From contig JAVGWX010000013.1 of the NCBI GenBank assembly GCA_036924085.1, forward strand, positions 67,323,859 through 67,387,858: a stretch of 64,000 bases of DNA, in the 5' to 3' direction. This DNA is from Ariolimax columbianus (Eukaryota > Mollusca > Gastropoda > Stylommatophora > Arionidae). Positions 11,501 through 26,500 of this stretch are shown here, in pieces (position 1 is the stretch's first letter; each line of letters opens with the position of its first letter). Below the pieces are notes generated by a model, which ran no database searches, was not told where the DNA came from, and worked only from the letters and a program-made list of their open reading frames with translations. The position numbers were made by a program, and so were the translations under genes.

Positions 11501-14500
11501 TCCCCTGTCCTGGACACTTACTTACTTGTCCTGGAAATTTACTTACTTTCCCTGTCCTGGACACTTACTTTCTTCCCCTGTCCTGGAAATTTACTTACTT
11601 GTCCTGCACAATTACTTACTTCCCCTGTCCTGGACACTTACTTTCTTCCCCTGTCCTGGACACTTACTTTCTTACTTTGCCTTTCCTGGACACTTACTTA
11701 CTTCCCCTGTCCTAGACACTTACTTACTTGTCCTGTCCTGGACACTTACTTACTTCCCCTGTCCTGGACACTTACTTAATTCCTCTGTCCTAGACACTTA
11801 CTTCCTTCCCCTGTCCTGGACACTTACTTACTTGTCCTGTCCTTGACATTTACTTACTTTCCCTGTCCTGGACACTTAATTACTTCCCCTGTCCTGGACA
11901 ATTACTTAATTGTCCTGTCCTGGACACTTAATTACGTGTTATGTCCTGGACACTTACTTACTTCCCCTGTCCTGGACACTTACTTTCTTTCCCTGTCCTG
12001 GACACTTACTTACTTGTCCTGTCCTGGACACGTACTTACTTGTCCTGTCCTGGACACTTACTTACTTCCCCTGTCCTGGACATTTACTTATAACCCCTGT
12101 CCTGGACACTTACTTACTTTCCCTGTCCTGGACACTTACTTACTTCCACTGTCCTGGACACTTACTTACTTCCCCTTTCCTGGACACTTACTTACTTCCC
12201 CTTTTCTGGACACTTACTTACTTCCCCTTTCCTGGACACTTACTTACTTCCCCTTTTCTGGACACTTACTTACTTCCCCTGTCCTGGACACTTACTTACT
12301 TCCCCTGTCCTGGACACTTACTTACTTCCCCTGTCTTGGACACTTACTTACTTCCCCTGTCCTGGACACTTACTTACTTGTCCTGTACTGGACACTTACT
12401 TTCTTCCCCTGTCCTGGACACTTATTTACTTCCCCTGTCTTTGACACTAACTTACTTTTCCTGGACACTTATTTACTTATCCTGTCCTAGACACTTACTT
12501 ACTTGTCCTGTACTGGACACTTACTTTCTTCCCCTGTCCTGGACACTTATTTACTTCCCCTGTCCTTGACACTAACTTACTTCCCTGACCTGGACACTTA
12601 CTTATTTCTCCTGTCCTGGACACTTACTTACTTCCCCTGTCCTGGACACTTACTTACTTGTCCTGGAAATTTACTTACTTCCCCTGTCCTGGACACTTAC
12701 TTTCTTCCCCTGTCCTGGAAATTTACTTACTTGTCCTGCACACTTACTTACTTCCCCTGTCCTGGACACTTACTTTCTTCCCCAGTCCTGGACACTTACT
12801 TACTTACTTTCCCTTTCCTGGACACTTACTTACTTCCCCTGTCCTAGACACTTACTTACTTCCCCTGTCCTGGACACTTACTTACTTCCCCTTTCCTGGA
12901 CACTTACTTACTTTCCCTGTCCTGACACTTACTTACTTCCCCTTGTCCTGGACACTTACTTACTTCCCCTGTCCTGGACACTTACTTACTTCCCCTTGAC
13001 CTGGACACTTACTTACTTCCCCTTGTCCTGGACACTTACTTACTTCCCCTGTCCTGGACACTTACTTACTTTTCCTGGACACTTACTTACTTGTCCTGTA
13101 CTGGACACTTACTTTCTTCCCCTGTCCTGGACACTTACTTACTTCCCCTGTCCTGGACACTTACTTACTTCCCCTTGACCTGGACACTTACTTACTTCCC
13201 CTTATCCTGGACACTTACTTACTTCCCCTTGACCTGGACACTTACTTACTTCTCCTTGTCCTGGACACTTACTTACTTCCCCTTTCCTGGACACTTACTT
13301 ACTGGTCCTGGACACTTATTTACTTTCCCTGTCCTGGACACTTACTTACTTGTCCTGGACGCTTACTTACTTCCCCTGTCCTGGACACTCACTTACTGGT
13401 CCTGGACACTTATTTACTTGTCCTGTTCTGGACACTTACATACTTATCCTGGACACTTATTTACTTGTCCTGTCCTGGACATTTACTTACTTGTCCTGTA
13501 CTGGACACTTACTTTCTTCCGCTGTCCTGGACACTTACTTACTTATCCTGGACACTTACTTACTTGTCCTGTACTGGACACTTACTTTCTTCCCCTGTCC
13601 TGGACACTTATTTACTTCTCCTGTCCTTGACACTAACTTACTTTTCCTGGACACTTATTTACTTATCCTGTCCTAGACACTTACTTACTTGTCCTGTATT
13701 GGACACTTACTTTCTTCCCCTGTCCTGGACACTTATTTACTTCCCCTGTCCTTGACACTAACTTACTTTCCTGACCTGGACACTTACTTATTTCTCCTGT
13801 CCTGGACACTTACTTACTTCCCCTGTCCTGGACACTTACTTACTTGTCCTGGAAATTTACTTACTTCCCCTGTCCTGGACACTTACTTTCTTCCCCTGTC
13901 CTGGAAATTTACTTACTTGTCCTGCACACTTACTTACTTCCCCTGTCCTGGACACTTACTTTCTTCCCCTGTCCTGGACACTTACTTTCTTACTTTCCCT
14001 TTCCTGGACACTTACTTACTTCCCCTGTCCTGGACACTTACTTACTTCCCCTGTCCTGGACACTTACTTAATTCCTCTGTCCTAGACACTTACTTCCTTC
14101 CCCTGTACTGGACACTTACTTACTTGTCCTGTCCTTGACATTTACTTACTTCCCCTGTCCTGGACACTTAATTACTTCCCCTGTCCTGGACAATTACTTA
14201 ATTGTCCTGTCCTGGACACTTAATTACGTGTTATGTCCTGGACACTTACTTACTTCCCCTTGACCTGGACACTTACTTACTTCCCCTTGACCTGGACACT
14301 TACTTACTTCCCCTGTCCTGGACACTTACTTACTTCCCCTGTCCTGGACACTTACTTACTTGTCCTGTACTGGATACTTACTTTCTTCCCCTGTCCTGGA
14401 CACTTACTTACTTCCCCTGTGCTTGACACTTACTTACTTCCCCTGTCCTGGACACTTACTTGTCCTGTCCTGGACACTTACTTACTTCCCCTGTCTCGGA

Positions 14501-17500
14501 AACTTACTTACTTCCCCTGTCCTGGACACTTACTTACTTCCCCTTATCCTGGACACTTACTTACTTCCCCTTGTCCTGGACACTTACTTACTTCTCCTTG
14601 TCCTGGACACTTACTTACTTCCCCTGTCCTGGATACTTACTTATTTGTCCTGGACGCTTACTTACTTCCCATGTCCTGGACACTTACATACTTGTCCTGG
14701 ACGCTTACTTACTTCCCCTGTCCTGGACACTTACTTACTGGTCCTGGACACTTATTTACTTTCCCTGTCCTGGACACTTACTTACTTGTCCTGGACGCTT
14801 ACTTACTTCCCCTGTCCTGGACACTTACTTACTGGTCCTGGACACTTATTTACTTTCCCTGTCCTGGACACTTACTTACTTGTCCTGGACGCTTACTTAC
14901 TTCCCCTGTCCTGGACACTTACTTTCTTCCCCTGTCCTAGACACTTACTTACTTCCCCTGTCCTGGACACTTACTTACTTCCCCTTTCCTGGACATTTAC
15001 TTAATTTCCCTGTCCTGACACTTAATTACTTCCCCTGTCCTGGACACTTACTTAATTCCTCTGTCCTAGACACTTACTTCCTTCCCCTGTCCTGGACACT
15101 TACTTATTTCCCCTGTCCTGGACACTTACTTACTTTCCCTGTCCTGGACACTTACTTACTTCCCCTCGTCCTGGACACTTACTTACTTCCCCTGTCCTGG
15201 ACACTTACTTACTTCCCCTTGACCTGGACACTTACTTACTTCCCCTTGTCCTGGACACTTACTTACTTCCCCTGTCCTGGACACTTACTTACTTTTCCTG
15301 GACACTTACTTACTTGTACTGTACTGGACACTTACTTTCTTCCCCTGTCCTGGACACTTACTTACTTCCCCTGTCCTGGACACTTACTTACTTCCCCTTG
15401 ACCTGGACACTTACTTACTTCCCCTTATCCTGGACACTTACTTACTTCCCCTTGACCTGGACACTTACTTACTTCCCCTTGTCCTGGACACTTACTTACT
15501 TCCCCTGTCCTGCACACTTACTTACTGGTCCTGGACACTTATTTACTTTCCCTGTCCTGGACACTTACTTACTTGTCCTGGACGCTTACTTACTTTCCCT
15601 GTCCTGGACACTTACTTACTTCCCCTTGACCTGGACACTTACTTACTTCCCCTTGACCTGGACACTTACTTACTTCCCCTGTCCTGGACACTTACTTACT
15701 TCCCCTGTCCTGGACACTTACTTACTTGTCCTGTACTGGATACTTACTTTCTTCCCCTGTCCTGGACACTTACTTACTTCCCCTGTGCTTGACACTTACT
15801 TACTTCCCCTGTCCTGGACACTTACTTGTCCTGTCCTGGACACTTACTTACTTCCCCTGTCTCGGAAACTTACTTACTTCCCCTGTCCTGGACACTTACT
15901 TACTTCCCCTTATCCTGGACACTTACTTACTTCCCCTTGTCCTGGACACTTACTTACTTCTCCTTGTCCTGGACACTTACTTACTTCCCCTGTCCTGGAT
16001 ACTTACTTATTTGTCCTGGACGCTTACTTACTTCCCATGTCCTGGACACTTACATACTTGTCCTGGACGCTTACTTACTTCCCCTGTCCTGGACACTTAC
16101 TTACTGGTCCTGGACACTTATTTACTTTCCCTGTCCTGGACACTTACTTACTTGTCCTGGACGCTTACTTACTTCCCCTGTCCTGGACACTTACTTACTG
16201 GTCCTGGACACTTATTTACTTTCCCTGTCCTGGACACTTACTTACTTGTCCTGGACGCTTACTTACTTCCCCTGTCCTGGACACTTACTTTCTTCCCCTG
16301 TCCTAGACACTTACTTACTTCCCCTGTCCTGGACACTTACTTACTTCCCCTTTCCTGGACATTTACTTAATTTCCCTGTCCTGACACTTAATTACTTCCC
16401 CTGTCCTGGACACTTACTTAATTCCTCTGTCCTAGACACTTACTTCCTTCCCCTGTCCTGGACACTTACTTATTTCCCCTGTCCTGGACACTTACTTACT
16501 TTCCCTGTCCTGGACACTTACTTACTTCCCCTCGTCCTGGACACTTACTTACTTCCCCTGTCCTGGACACTTACTTACTTCCCCTTGACCTGGACACTTA
16601 CTTACTTCCCCTTGTCCTGGACACTTACTTACTTCCCCTGTCCTGGACACTTACTTACTTTTCCTGGACACTTACTTACTTGTACTGTACTGGACACTTA
16701 CTTTCTTCCCCTGTCCTGGACACTTACTTACTTCCCCTGTCCTGGACACTTACTTACTTCCCCTTGACCTGGACACTTACTTACTTCCCCTTATCCTGGA
16801 CACTTACTTACTTCCCCTTGACCTGGACACTTACTTACTTCCCCTTGTCCTGGACACTTACTTACTTCCCCTGTCCTGCACACTTACTTACTGGTCCTGG
16901 ACACTTATTTACTTTCCCTGTCCTGGACACTTACTTACTTGTCCTGGACGCTTACTTACTTTCCCTGTCCTGGACACTTACTTACTGGTCCTGGACACTT
17001 ATTTACTTGTCCTGTTCTGGACACTTACATACTTATCCTGGACACTTATTTACTTGTCCTGTCCTGGACATTTACTTACTTGTCCTGTACTGGACACTTA
17101 CTTTCTTCCGCTGTCCTGGACACTTACTTACTTATCTTGGACACTTACTTACTTGTCCTGTACTGGACACTTACTTTCTTCCCCTGTCCTGGACACTTAT
17201 TTACTTCTCCTGTCCTTGACACTAACTTACTTTTCCTGGACACTTATTTACTTATCCTGTCCTAGACACTTACTTACTTGTCCTGTATTGGACACTTACT
17301 TTCTTCCCCTGTCCTTGACACTTATTTACTTCCCCTGTCCTTGACACTAACTTACTTTCCTGACCTGGACACTTACTTATTTCTCCTGTCCTGGACACTT
17401 ACTTACTTCCCCTGTCCTGGACACTTACTTACTTGTCCTGGAAATTTACTTACTTCCCCTGTCCTGGACACTTACTTTCTTCCCCTGTCCTGGAAATTTA

Positions 17501-20500
17501 CTTACTTGTCCTGCACACTTACTTACTTCCCCTGTCCTGGACACTTACTTTCTTACTTTCCCTTTCCTGGACACTTACTTACTTCCCCTGTCCTGGACAC
17601 TTACTTACTTCCCCTGTCCTGGACACTTACTTAATTCCTCTGTCCTAGACACTTACTTCCTTCCCCTGTCTTGGACACTTACTTACTTGTCCTGTCCTTG
17701 ACATTTACTTACTTCCCCTGTCCTGGACACTTAATTACTTCCCCTGTCCTGGACAATTACTTAATTGTCCTGTCCTGGACACTTAATTACGTGTTATGTC
17801 CTGGACACTTACTTACTTCCCCTTGACCTGGACACTTACTTACTTCCCCTTGACCTGGACACTTACTTACTTCCCCTGTCCTGGACACTTACTTACTTCC
17901 CCTGTCCTGGACACTTACTTACTTGTCCTGTACTGGATACTTACTTTCTTCCCCTGTCCTGGACACTTACTTACTTCCCCTGTGCTTGACACTTACTTAC
18001 TTCCCCTGTCCTGGACACTTACTTGTCCTGTCCTGGACACTCACTTACTTCCCCTGTCTCGGACACTTACTTACTTCCCCTGTCCTGGACACTTACTTAC
18101 TTCCCCTTGTCCTGGACACTTACTTACTTCCCCTTGTCCTGGACACTTACTTACTTCTCCTTGTCCTGGACACTTACTTACTTCCCCTGTCCTGGATACT
18201 TACTTATTTGTCCTGGACGCTTACTTACTTCCCATGTCCTGGACACTTACATACTTGTCCTGGACGCTTACTTACTTCCCCTGTCCTGGACACTTACTTA
18301 CTGGTCCTGGACACTTATTTACTTTCCCTGTCCTGGACACTTACTTACTTGTCCTGGACGCTTACTTACTTCCCCTGTCCTGGACACTTACTTACTGGTC
18401 CTGGACACTTATTTACTTTCCCTGTCCTGGACACTTACTTACTTGTCCTGGACGCTTACTTACTTCCCCTGTCCTGGACACTTACTTTCTTCCCCTGTCC
18501 TAGACACTTACTTACTTCCCCTGTCCTGGACACTTACTTACTTCCCCTTTCCTGGACATTTACTTAATTTCCCTGTCCTGACACTTAATTACTTCCCCTG
18601 TCCTGGACACTTACTTAATTCCTCTGTCCTAGACACTTACTTCCTTCCCCTGTCCTGGACACTTACTTATTTCCCCTGTCCTGGACACTTACTTACTTTC
18701 CCTGTCCTGGACACTTACTTACTTCCCCTCGTCCTGGACACTTACTTACTTCCCCTGTCCTGGACACTTACTTACTTCCCCTTGACCTGGACACTTACTT
18801 ACTTCCCCTTGTCCTGGACACTTACTTACTTCCCCTGTCCTGGACACTTACTTACTTTTCCTGGACACTTACTTACTTGTACTGTACTGGACACTTACTT
18901 TCTTCCCCTGTCCTGGACACTTACTTACTTCCCCTGTCCTGGACACTTACTTACTTCCCCTTGACCTGGACACTTACTTACTTCCCCTTATCCTGGACAC
19001 TTACTTACTTCCCCTTGACCTGGACACTTACTTACTTCCCCTTGTCCTGGACACTTACTTACTTCCCCTGTCCTGCACACTTACTTACTGGTCCTGGACA
19101 CTTATTTACTTTCCCTGTCCTGGACACTTACTTACTTGTCCTGGACGCTTACTTACTTTCCCTGTCCTGGACACTTACTTACTGGTCCTGGACACTTATT
19201 TACTTGTCCTGTTCTGGACACTTACATACTTATCCTGGACACTTATTTACTTGTCCTGTCCTGGACATTTACTTACTTGTCCTGTACTGGACACTTACTT
19301 TCTTCCGCTGTCCTGGACACTTACTTACTTATCTTGGACACTTACTTACTTGTCCTGTACTGGACACTTACTTTCTTCCCCTGTCCTGGACACTTATTTA
19401 CTTCTCCTGTCCTTGACACTAACTTACTTTTCCTGGACACTTATTTACTTATCCTGTCCTAGACACTTACTTACTTGTCCTGTATTGGACACTTACTTTC
19501 TTCCCCTGTCCTGGACACTTATTTACTTCCCCTGTCCTTGACACTAACTTACTTTCCTGACCTGGACACTTACTTATTTCTCCTGTCCTGGACACTTACT
19601 TACTTCCCCTGTCCTGGACACTTACTTACTTGTCCTGGAAATTTACTTACTTCCCCTGTCCTGGACACTTACTTTCTTCCCCTGTCCTGGAAATTTACTT
19701 ACTTGTCCTGCACACTTACTTACTTCCCCTGTCCTGGACACTTACTTTCTTCCCCTGTCCTGGACACTTACTTTCTTACTTTGCCTTTCCTGGACACTTA
19801 CTTACTTCCCCTGTCCTAGACACTTACTTACTTGTCCTGTCCTGGACACTTACTTACTTCCCCTGTCCTGGACACTTACTTAATTCCTCTGTCCTAGACT
19901 TTTACTTCCTTTCCCTGTCCTGGACACTTACTTACTTGTCCTGTCCTTGACATTTACTTACTTTCCCTGTCCTGGACACTTAATTACTTCTCCTGTCCTG
20001 GACAATTACTTAATAGTCCTGTCCTAGACACTTACTTACTTGTCCTGTATTGGACACTTACTTTCTTCCCCTGTCCTGGACACTTATTTACTTCCCCTGT
20101 CCTTGACACTAACTTACTTTCCTGACCTGGACACTTACTTATTTCTCCTGTCCTGGACACTTACTTACTTCCCCTGTCCTGGACACTTACTTACTTGTCC
20201 TGGAAATTTACTTACTTCCCCTGTCCTGGACACTTACTTTCTTCCCCTGTCCTGGAAATTTACTTACTTGTCCTGCACACTTACTTACTTCCCCTGTCCT
20301 GGACACTTACTTTCTTCCCCTGTCCTGGACACTTACTTTCTTACTTTCCCTTTCCTGGACACTTACTTACTTCCCCTGTCCTGGACACTTACTTACTTCC
20401 CCTGTCCTGGACACTTACTTAATTCCTCTGTCCTAGACACTTACTTCCTTCCCCTGTACTGGACACTTACTTACTTGTCCTGTCCTTGACATTTACTTAC

Positions 20501-23500
20501 TTCCCCTGTCCTGGACACTTAATTACTTCCCCTGTCCTGGACAATTACTTAATTGTCCTGTCCTGGACACTTAATTACGTGTTATGTCCTGGACACTTAC
20601 TTACTTCCCCTTGACCTGGACACTTACTTACTTCCCCTTGACCTGGACACTTACTTACTTCCCCTGTCCTGGACACTTACTTACTTCCCCTGTCCTGGAC
20701 ACTTACTTACTTGTCCTGTACTGGATACTTACTTTCTTCCCCTGTCCTGGACACTTACTTACTTCCCCTGTGCTTGACACTTACTTACTTCCCCTGTCCT
20801 GGACACTTACTTGTCCTGTCCTGGACACTTACTTACTTCCCCTGTCTCGGAAACTTACTTACTTCCCCTGTCCTGGACACTTACTTACTTCCCCTTATCC
20901 TGGACACTTACTTACTTCCCCTTGTCCTGGACACTTACTTACTTCTCCTTGTCCTGGACACTTACTTACTTCCCCTGTCCTGGATACTTACTTATTTGTC
21001 CTGGACGCTTACTTACTTCCCATGTCCTGGACACTTACATACTTGTCCTGGACGCTTACTTACTTCCCCTGTCCTGGACACTTACTTACTGGTCCTGGAC
21101 ACTTATTTACTTTCCCTGTCCTGGACACTTACTTACTTGTCCTGGACGCTTACTTACTTCCCCTGTCCTGGACACTTACTTACTGGTCCTGGACACTTAT
21201 TTACTTTCCCTGTCCTGGACACTTACTTACTTGTCCTGGACGCTTACTTACTTCCCCTGTCCTGGACACTTACTTTCTTCCCCTGTCCTAGACACTTACT
21301 TACTTCCCCTGTCCTGGACACTTACTTACTTCCCCTTTCCTGGACATTTACTTAATTTCCCTGTCCTGACACTTAATTACTTCCCCTGTCCTGGACACTT
21401 ACTTAATTCCTCTGTCCTAGACACTTACTTCCTTCCCCTGTCCTGGACACTTACTTATTTCCCCTGTCCTGGACACTTACTTACTTTCCCTGTCCTGGAC
21501 ACTTACTTACTTCCCCTCGTCCTGGACACTTACTTACTTCCCCTGTCCTGGACACTTACTTACTTCCCCTTGACCTGGACACTTACTTACTTCCCCTTGT
21601 CCTGGACACTTACTTACTTCCCCTGTCCTGGACACTTACTTACTTTTCCTGGACACTTACTTACTTGTACTGTACTGGACACTTACTTTCTTCCCCTGTC
21701 CTGGACACTTACTTACTTCCCCTGTCCTGGACACTTACTTACTTCCCCTTGACCTGGACACTTACTTACTTCCCCTTATCCTGGACACTTACTTACTTCC
21801 CCTTGACCTGGACACTTACTTACTTCCCCTTGTCCTGGACACTTACTTACTTCCCCTGTCCTGCACACTTACTTACTGGTCCTGGACACTTATTTACTTT
21901 CCCTGTCCTGGACACTTACTTACTTGTCCTGGACGCTTACTTACTTTCCCTGTCCTGGACACTTACTTACTGGTCCTGGACACTTATTTACTTGTCCTGT
22001 TCTGGACACTTACATACTTATCCTGGACACTTATTTACTTGTCCTGTCCTGGACATTTACTTACTTGTCCTGTACTGGACACTTACTTTCTTCCGCTGTC
22101 CTGGACACTTACTTACTTATCTTGGACACTTACTTACTTGTCCTGTACTGGACACTTACTTTCTTCCCCTGTCCTGGACACTTATTTACTTCTCCTGTCC
22201 TTGACACTAACTTACTTTTCCTGGACACTTATTTACTTATCCTGTCCTAGACACTTACTTACTTGTCCTGTATTGGACACTTACTTTCTTCCCCTGTCCT
22301 TGACACTTATTTACTTCCCCTGTCCTTGACACTAACTTACTTTCCTGACCTGGACACTTACTTATTTCTCCTGTCCTGGACACTTACTTACTTCCCCTGT
22401 CCTGGACACTTACTTACTTGTCCTGGAAATTTACTTACTTCCCCTGTCCTGGACACTTACTTTCTTCCCCTGTCCTGGAAATTTACTTACTTGTCCTGCA
22501 CACTTACTTACTTCCCCTGTCCTGGACACTTACTTTCTTACTTTCCCTTTCCTGGACACTTACTTACTTCCCCTGTCCTGGACACTTACTTACTTCCCCT
22601 GTCCTGGACACTTACTGAATTCCTCTGTCCTAGACACTTACTTCCTTCCCCTGTCTTTGACACTTACTTACTTGTCCTGTCCTTGACATTTACTTACTTC
22701 CCCTGTCCTGGACACTTAATTACTTCCCCTGTCCTGGACAATTACTTAATTGTCCTGTCCTGGACACTTAATTACGTGTTATGTCCTGGACACTTACTTA
22801 CTTCCCCTTGACCTGGACACTTACTTACTTCCCCTTGACCTGGACACTTACTTACTTCCCCTGTCCTGGACACTTACTTACTTCCCCTGTCCTGGACACT
22901 TACTTACTTGTCCTGTACTGGATACTTACTTTCTTCCCCTGTCCTGGACACTTACTTACTTCCCCTGTGCTTGACACTTACTTACTTCCCCTGTCCTGGA
23001 CACTTACTTGTCCTGTCCTGGACACTCACTTACTTCCCCTGTCTCGGACACTTACTTACTTCCCCTGTCCTGGACACTTACTTACTTCCCCTTGTCCTGG
23101 ACACTTACTTACTTCCCCTTGTCCTGGACACTTACTTACTTCTCCTTGTCCTGGACACTTACTTACTTCCCCTGTCCTGGATACTTACTTATTTGTCCTG
23201 GACGCTTACTTACTTCCCATGTCCTGGACACTTACATACTTGTCCTGGACGCTTACTTACTTCCCCTGTCCTGGACACTTACTTACTGGTCCTGGACACT
23301 TATTTACTTTCCCTGTCCTGGACACTTACTTACTTGTCCTGGACGCTTACTTACTTCCCCTGTCCTGGACACTTACTTACTGGTCCTGGACACTTATTTA
23401 CTTTCCCTGTCCTGGACACTTACTTACTTGTCCTGGACGCTTACTTACTTCCCCTGTCCTGGACACTTACTTTCTTCCCCTGTCCTAGACACTTACTTAC

Positions 23501-26500
23501 TTCCCCTGTCCTGGACACTTACTTACTTCCCCTTTCCTGGACATTTACTTAATTTCCCTGTCCTGACACTTAATTACTTCCCCTGTCCTGGACACTTACT
23601 TAATTCCTCTGTCCTAGACACTTACTTCCTTCCCCTGTCCTGGACACTTACTTATTTCCCCTGTCCTGGACACTTACTTACTTTCCCTGTCCTGGACACT
23701 TACTTACTTCCCCTCGTCCTGGACACTTACTTACTTCCCCTGTCCTGGACACTTACTTACTTCCCCTTGACCTGGACACTTACTTACTTCCCCTTGTCCT
23801 GGACACTTACTTACTTCCCCTGTCCTGGACACTTACTTACTTTTCCTGGACACTTACTTACTTGTACTGTACTGGACACTTACTTTCTTCCCCTGTCCTG
23901 GACACTTACTTACTTCCCCTGTCCTGGACACTTACTTACTTCCCCTTGACCTGGACACTTACTTACTTCCCCTTATCCTGGACACTTACTTACTTCCCCT
24001 TGACCTGGACACTTACTTACTTCCCCTTGTCCTGGACACTTACTTACTTCCCCTGTCCTGCACACTTACTTACTGGTCCTGGACACTTATTTACTTTCCC
24101 TGTCCTGGACACTTACTTACTTGTCCTGGACGCTTACTTACTTTCCCTGTCCTGGACACTTACTTACTGGTCCTGGACACTTATTTACTTGTCCTGTTCT
24201 GGACACTTACATACTTATCCTGGACACTTATTTACTTGTCCTGTCCTGGACATTTACTTACTTGTCCTGTACTGGACACTTACTTTCTTCCGCTGTCCTG
24301 GACACTTACTTACTTATCTTGGACACTTACTTACTTGTCCTGTACTGGACACTTACTTTCTTCCCCTGTCCTGGACACTTATTTACTTCTCCTGTCCTTG
24401 ACACTAACTTACTTTTCCTGGACACTTATTTACTTATCCTGTCCTAGACACTTACTTACTTGTCCTGTATTGGACACTTACTTTCTTCCCCTGTCCTGGA
24501 CACTTATTTACTTCCCCTGTCCTTGACACTAACTTACTTTCCTGACCTGGACACTTACTTATTTCTCCTGTCCTGGACACTTACTTACTTCCCCTGTCCT
24601 GGACACTTACTTACTTGTCCTGGAAATTTACTTACTTCCCCTGTCCTGGACACTTACTTTCTTTCCCTGTCCTGGAAATTTACTTACTTGTCCTGCACAC
24701 TTACTTACTTCCCCTGTCCTGGACACTTACTTTCTTCCCCTGTCCTGGACACTTACTTTCTTACTTTGCCTTTCCTGGACACTTACTTACTTCCCCTGTC
24801 CTAGACACTTACTTACTTGTCCTGTCCTGGACACTTACTTACTTCCCCTGTCCTGGACACTTACTTAATTCCTCTGTCCTAGACTTTTACTTCCTTTCCC
24901 TGTCCTGGACACTTACTTACTTGTCCTGTCCTTGACATTTACTTACTTTCCCTGTCCTGGACACTTAATTACTTCTCCTGTCCTGGACAATTACTTAATA
25001 GTCCTGTCCTGGACACTTAATTACGTGTTATGTCCTGGACACTTACTTACTTCCCCTGTCCTGGACACTTACTTTCTTTCCCTGTCCTGGACACTTACTT
25101 ACTTGTCCTGTCCTGGACACGTACTTACTTGTCCTGTCCTGGACACTTACTTACTTCCCCTGTCCTGGACATTTACTTATAACCCCTGTCCTGGACACTT
25201 ACTTACTTTCCCTGTCCTGGACACTTACTTACTTCCCCTGTCCTGGACACTTACTTACTTCCCCTTTCCTGGACACTTACTTACTTCCCCTTTTCTGGAC
25301 ACTTACTTACTTCCCCTTTCCTGGACACTTACTTACTTCCCCTTTTCTGGACACTTACTTACTTCCCCTGTCCTGGACACTTACTTACTTCCCCTGTCCT
25401 GGACACTTACTTACTTCCCCTGTCTTGGACACTTACTTACTTCCCCTGTACTGGACACTTACTTACTTGTCCTGTACTGGACACTTACTTTCTTTCCCTG
25501 TCCTGGACACTTATTTACTTCCCCTGTCTTTGACACTAACTTACTTTTCCTGGACACTTATTTACTTATCCTGTCCTAGACACTTACTTACTTTTCCTGT
25601 ACTGGACACTTACTTTCTTCCCCTGTCCTGGACACTTATTTACTTCCCCTGTCCTTGACACTAACTTACTTCCCTGACCTATACACTTACTTATTTCTCC
25701 TGTCCTGAACACTTACTTACTTCCCCTGTCCTGGACACTTACTTACTTGTCCTGGAAATTTACTTACTTCCCCTGTCCTGGACACTTACTTTCTTCCCCT
25801 GTCCTGGAAATTTACTTACTTGTCCTGCACACTTACTTACTTCCCCTGTACTGGACACTTACTTTCTTCCCCTGTCCTGGACACTTACTTACTTACTTTC
25901 CCTTTCCTGGACACTTACTTACTTCCCCTGTCCTAGACACTTACTTACTTCCCCTGTCCTGGACACTTACTTACTTCCCCTTTCCTGGACACTTACTTAC
26001 TTTCCCTGTCCTGACACTTACTTACTTCCCCTTGTCCTGGACACTTACTTACTTCCCCTGTCCTGGACACTTACTTACTTCCTCTTGACCTGGACACTTA
26101 CTTACTTCCCCTTGTCCTGGACACTTACTTACTTCCCCTGTCCTGGACACTTACTTACTTTTCCTGGACACTTACTTACTTGTCCTGTACTGGACACTTA
26201 CTTTCTTCCCCTGTCCTTGACACTTACTTACTTCCCCTGTCCTGGACACTTACTTACTTCCCCTTGACCTGGACACTTAATTACTTCCCCTTATCCTGGA
26301 CACTTACTTACTTCCCCTTGACCTGGACACTTACTTACTTCCCCTTGTCCTGGACACTTACTTACTTCCCCTGTCCTGGACACTTACTTACTGGTCCTGG
26401 ACACTTATTTACTTTCCCTGTCCTGGACACTTACTTACTTGTCCTGGACGCTTACTTACTTCCCCTGTCCTGGACACTTACTTACTGGTCCTGGACACTT

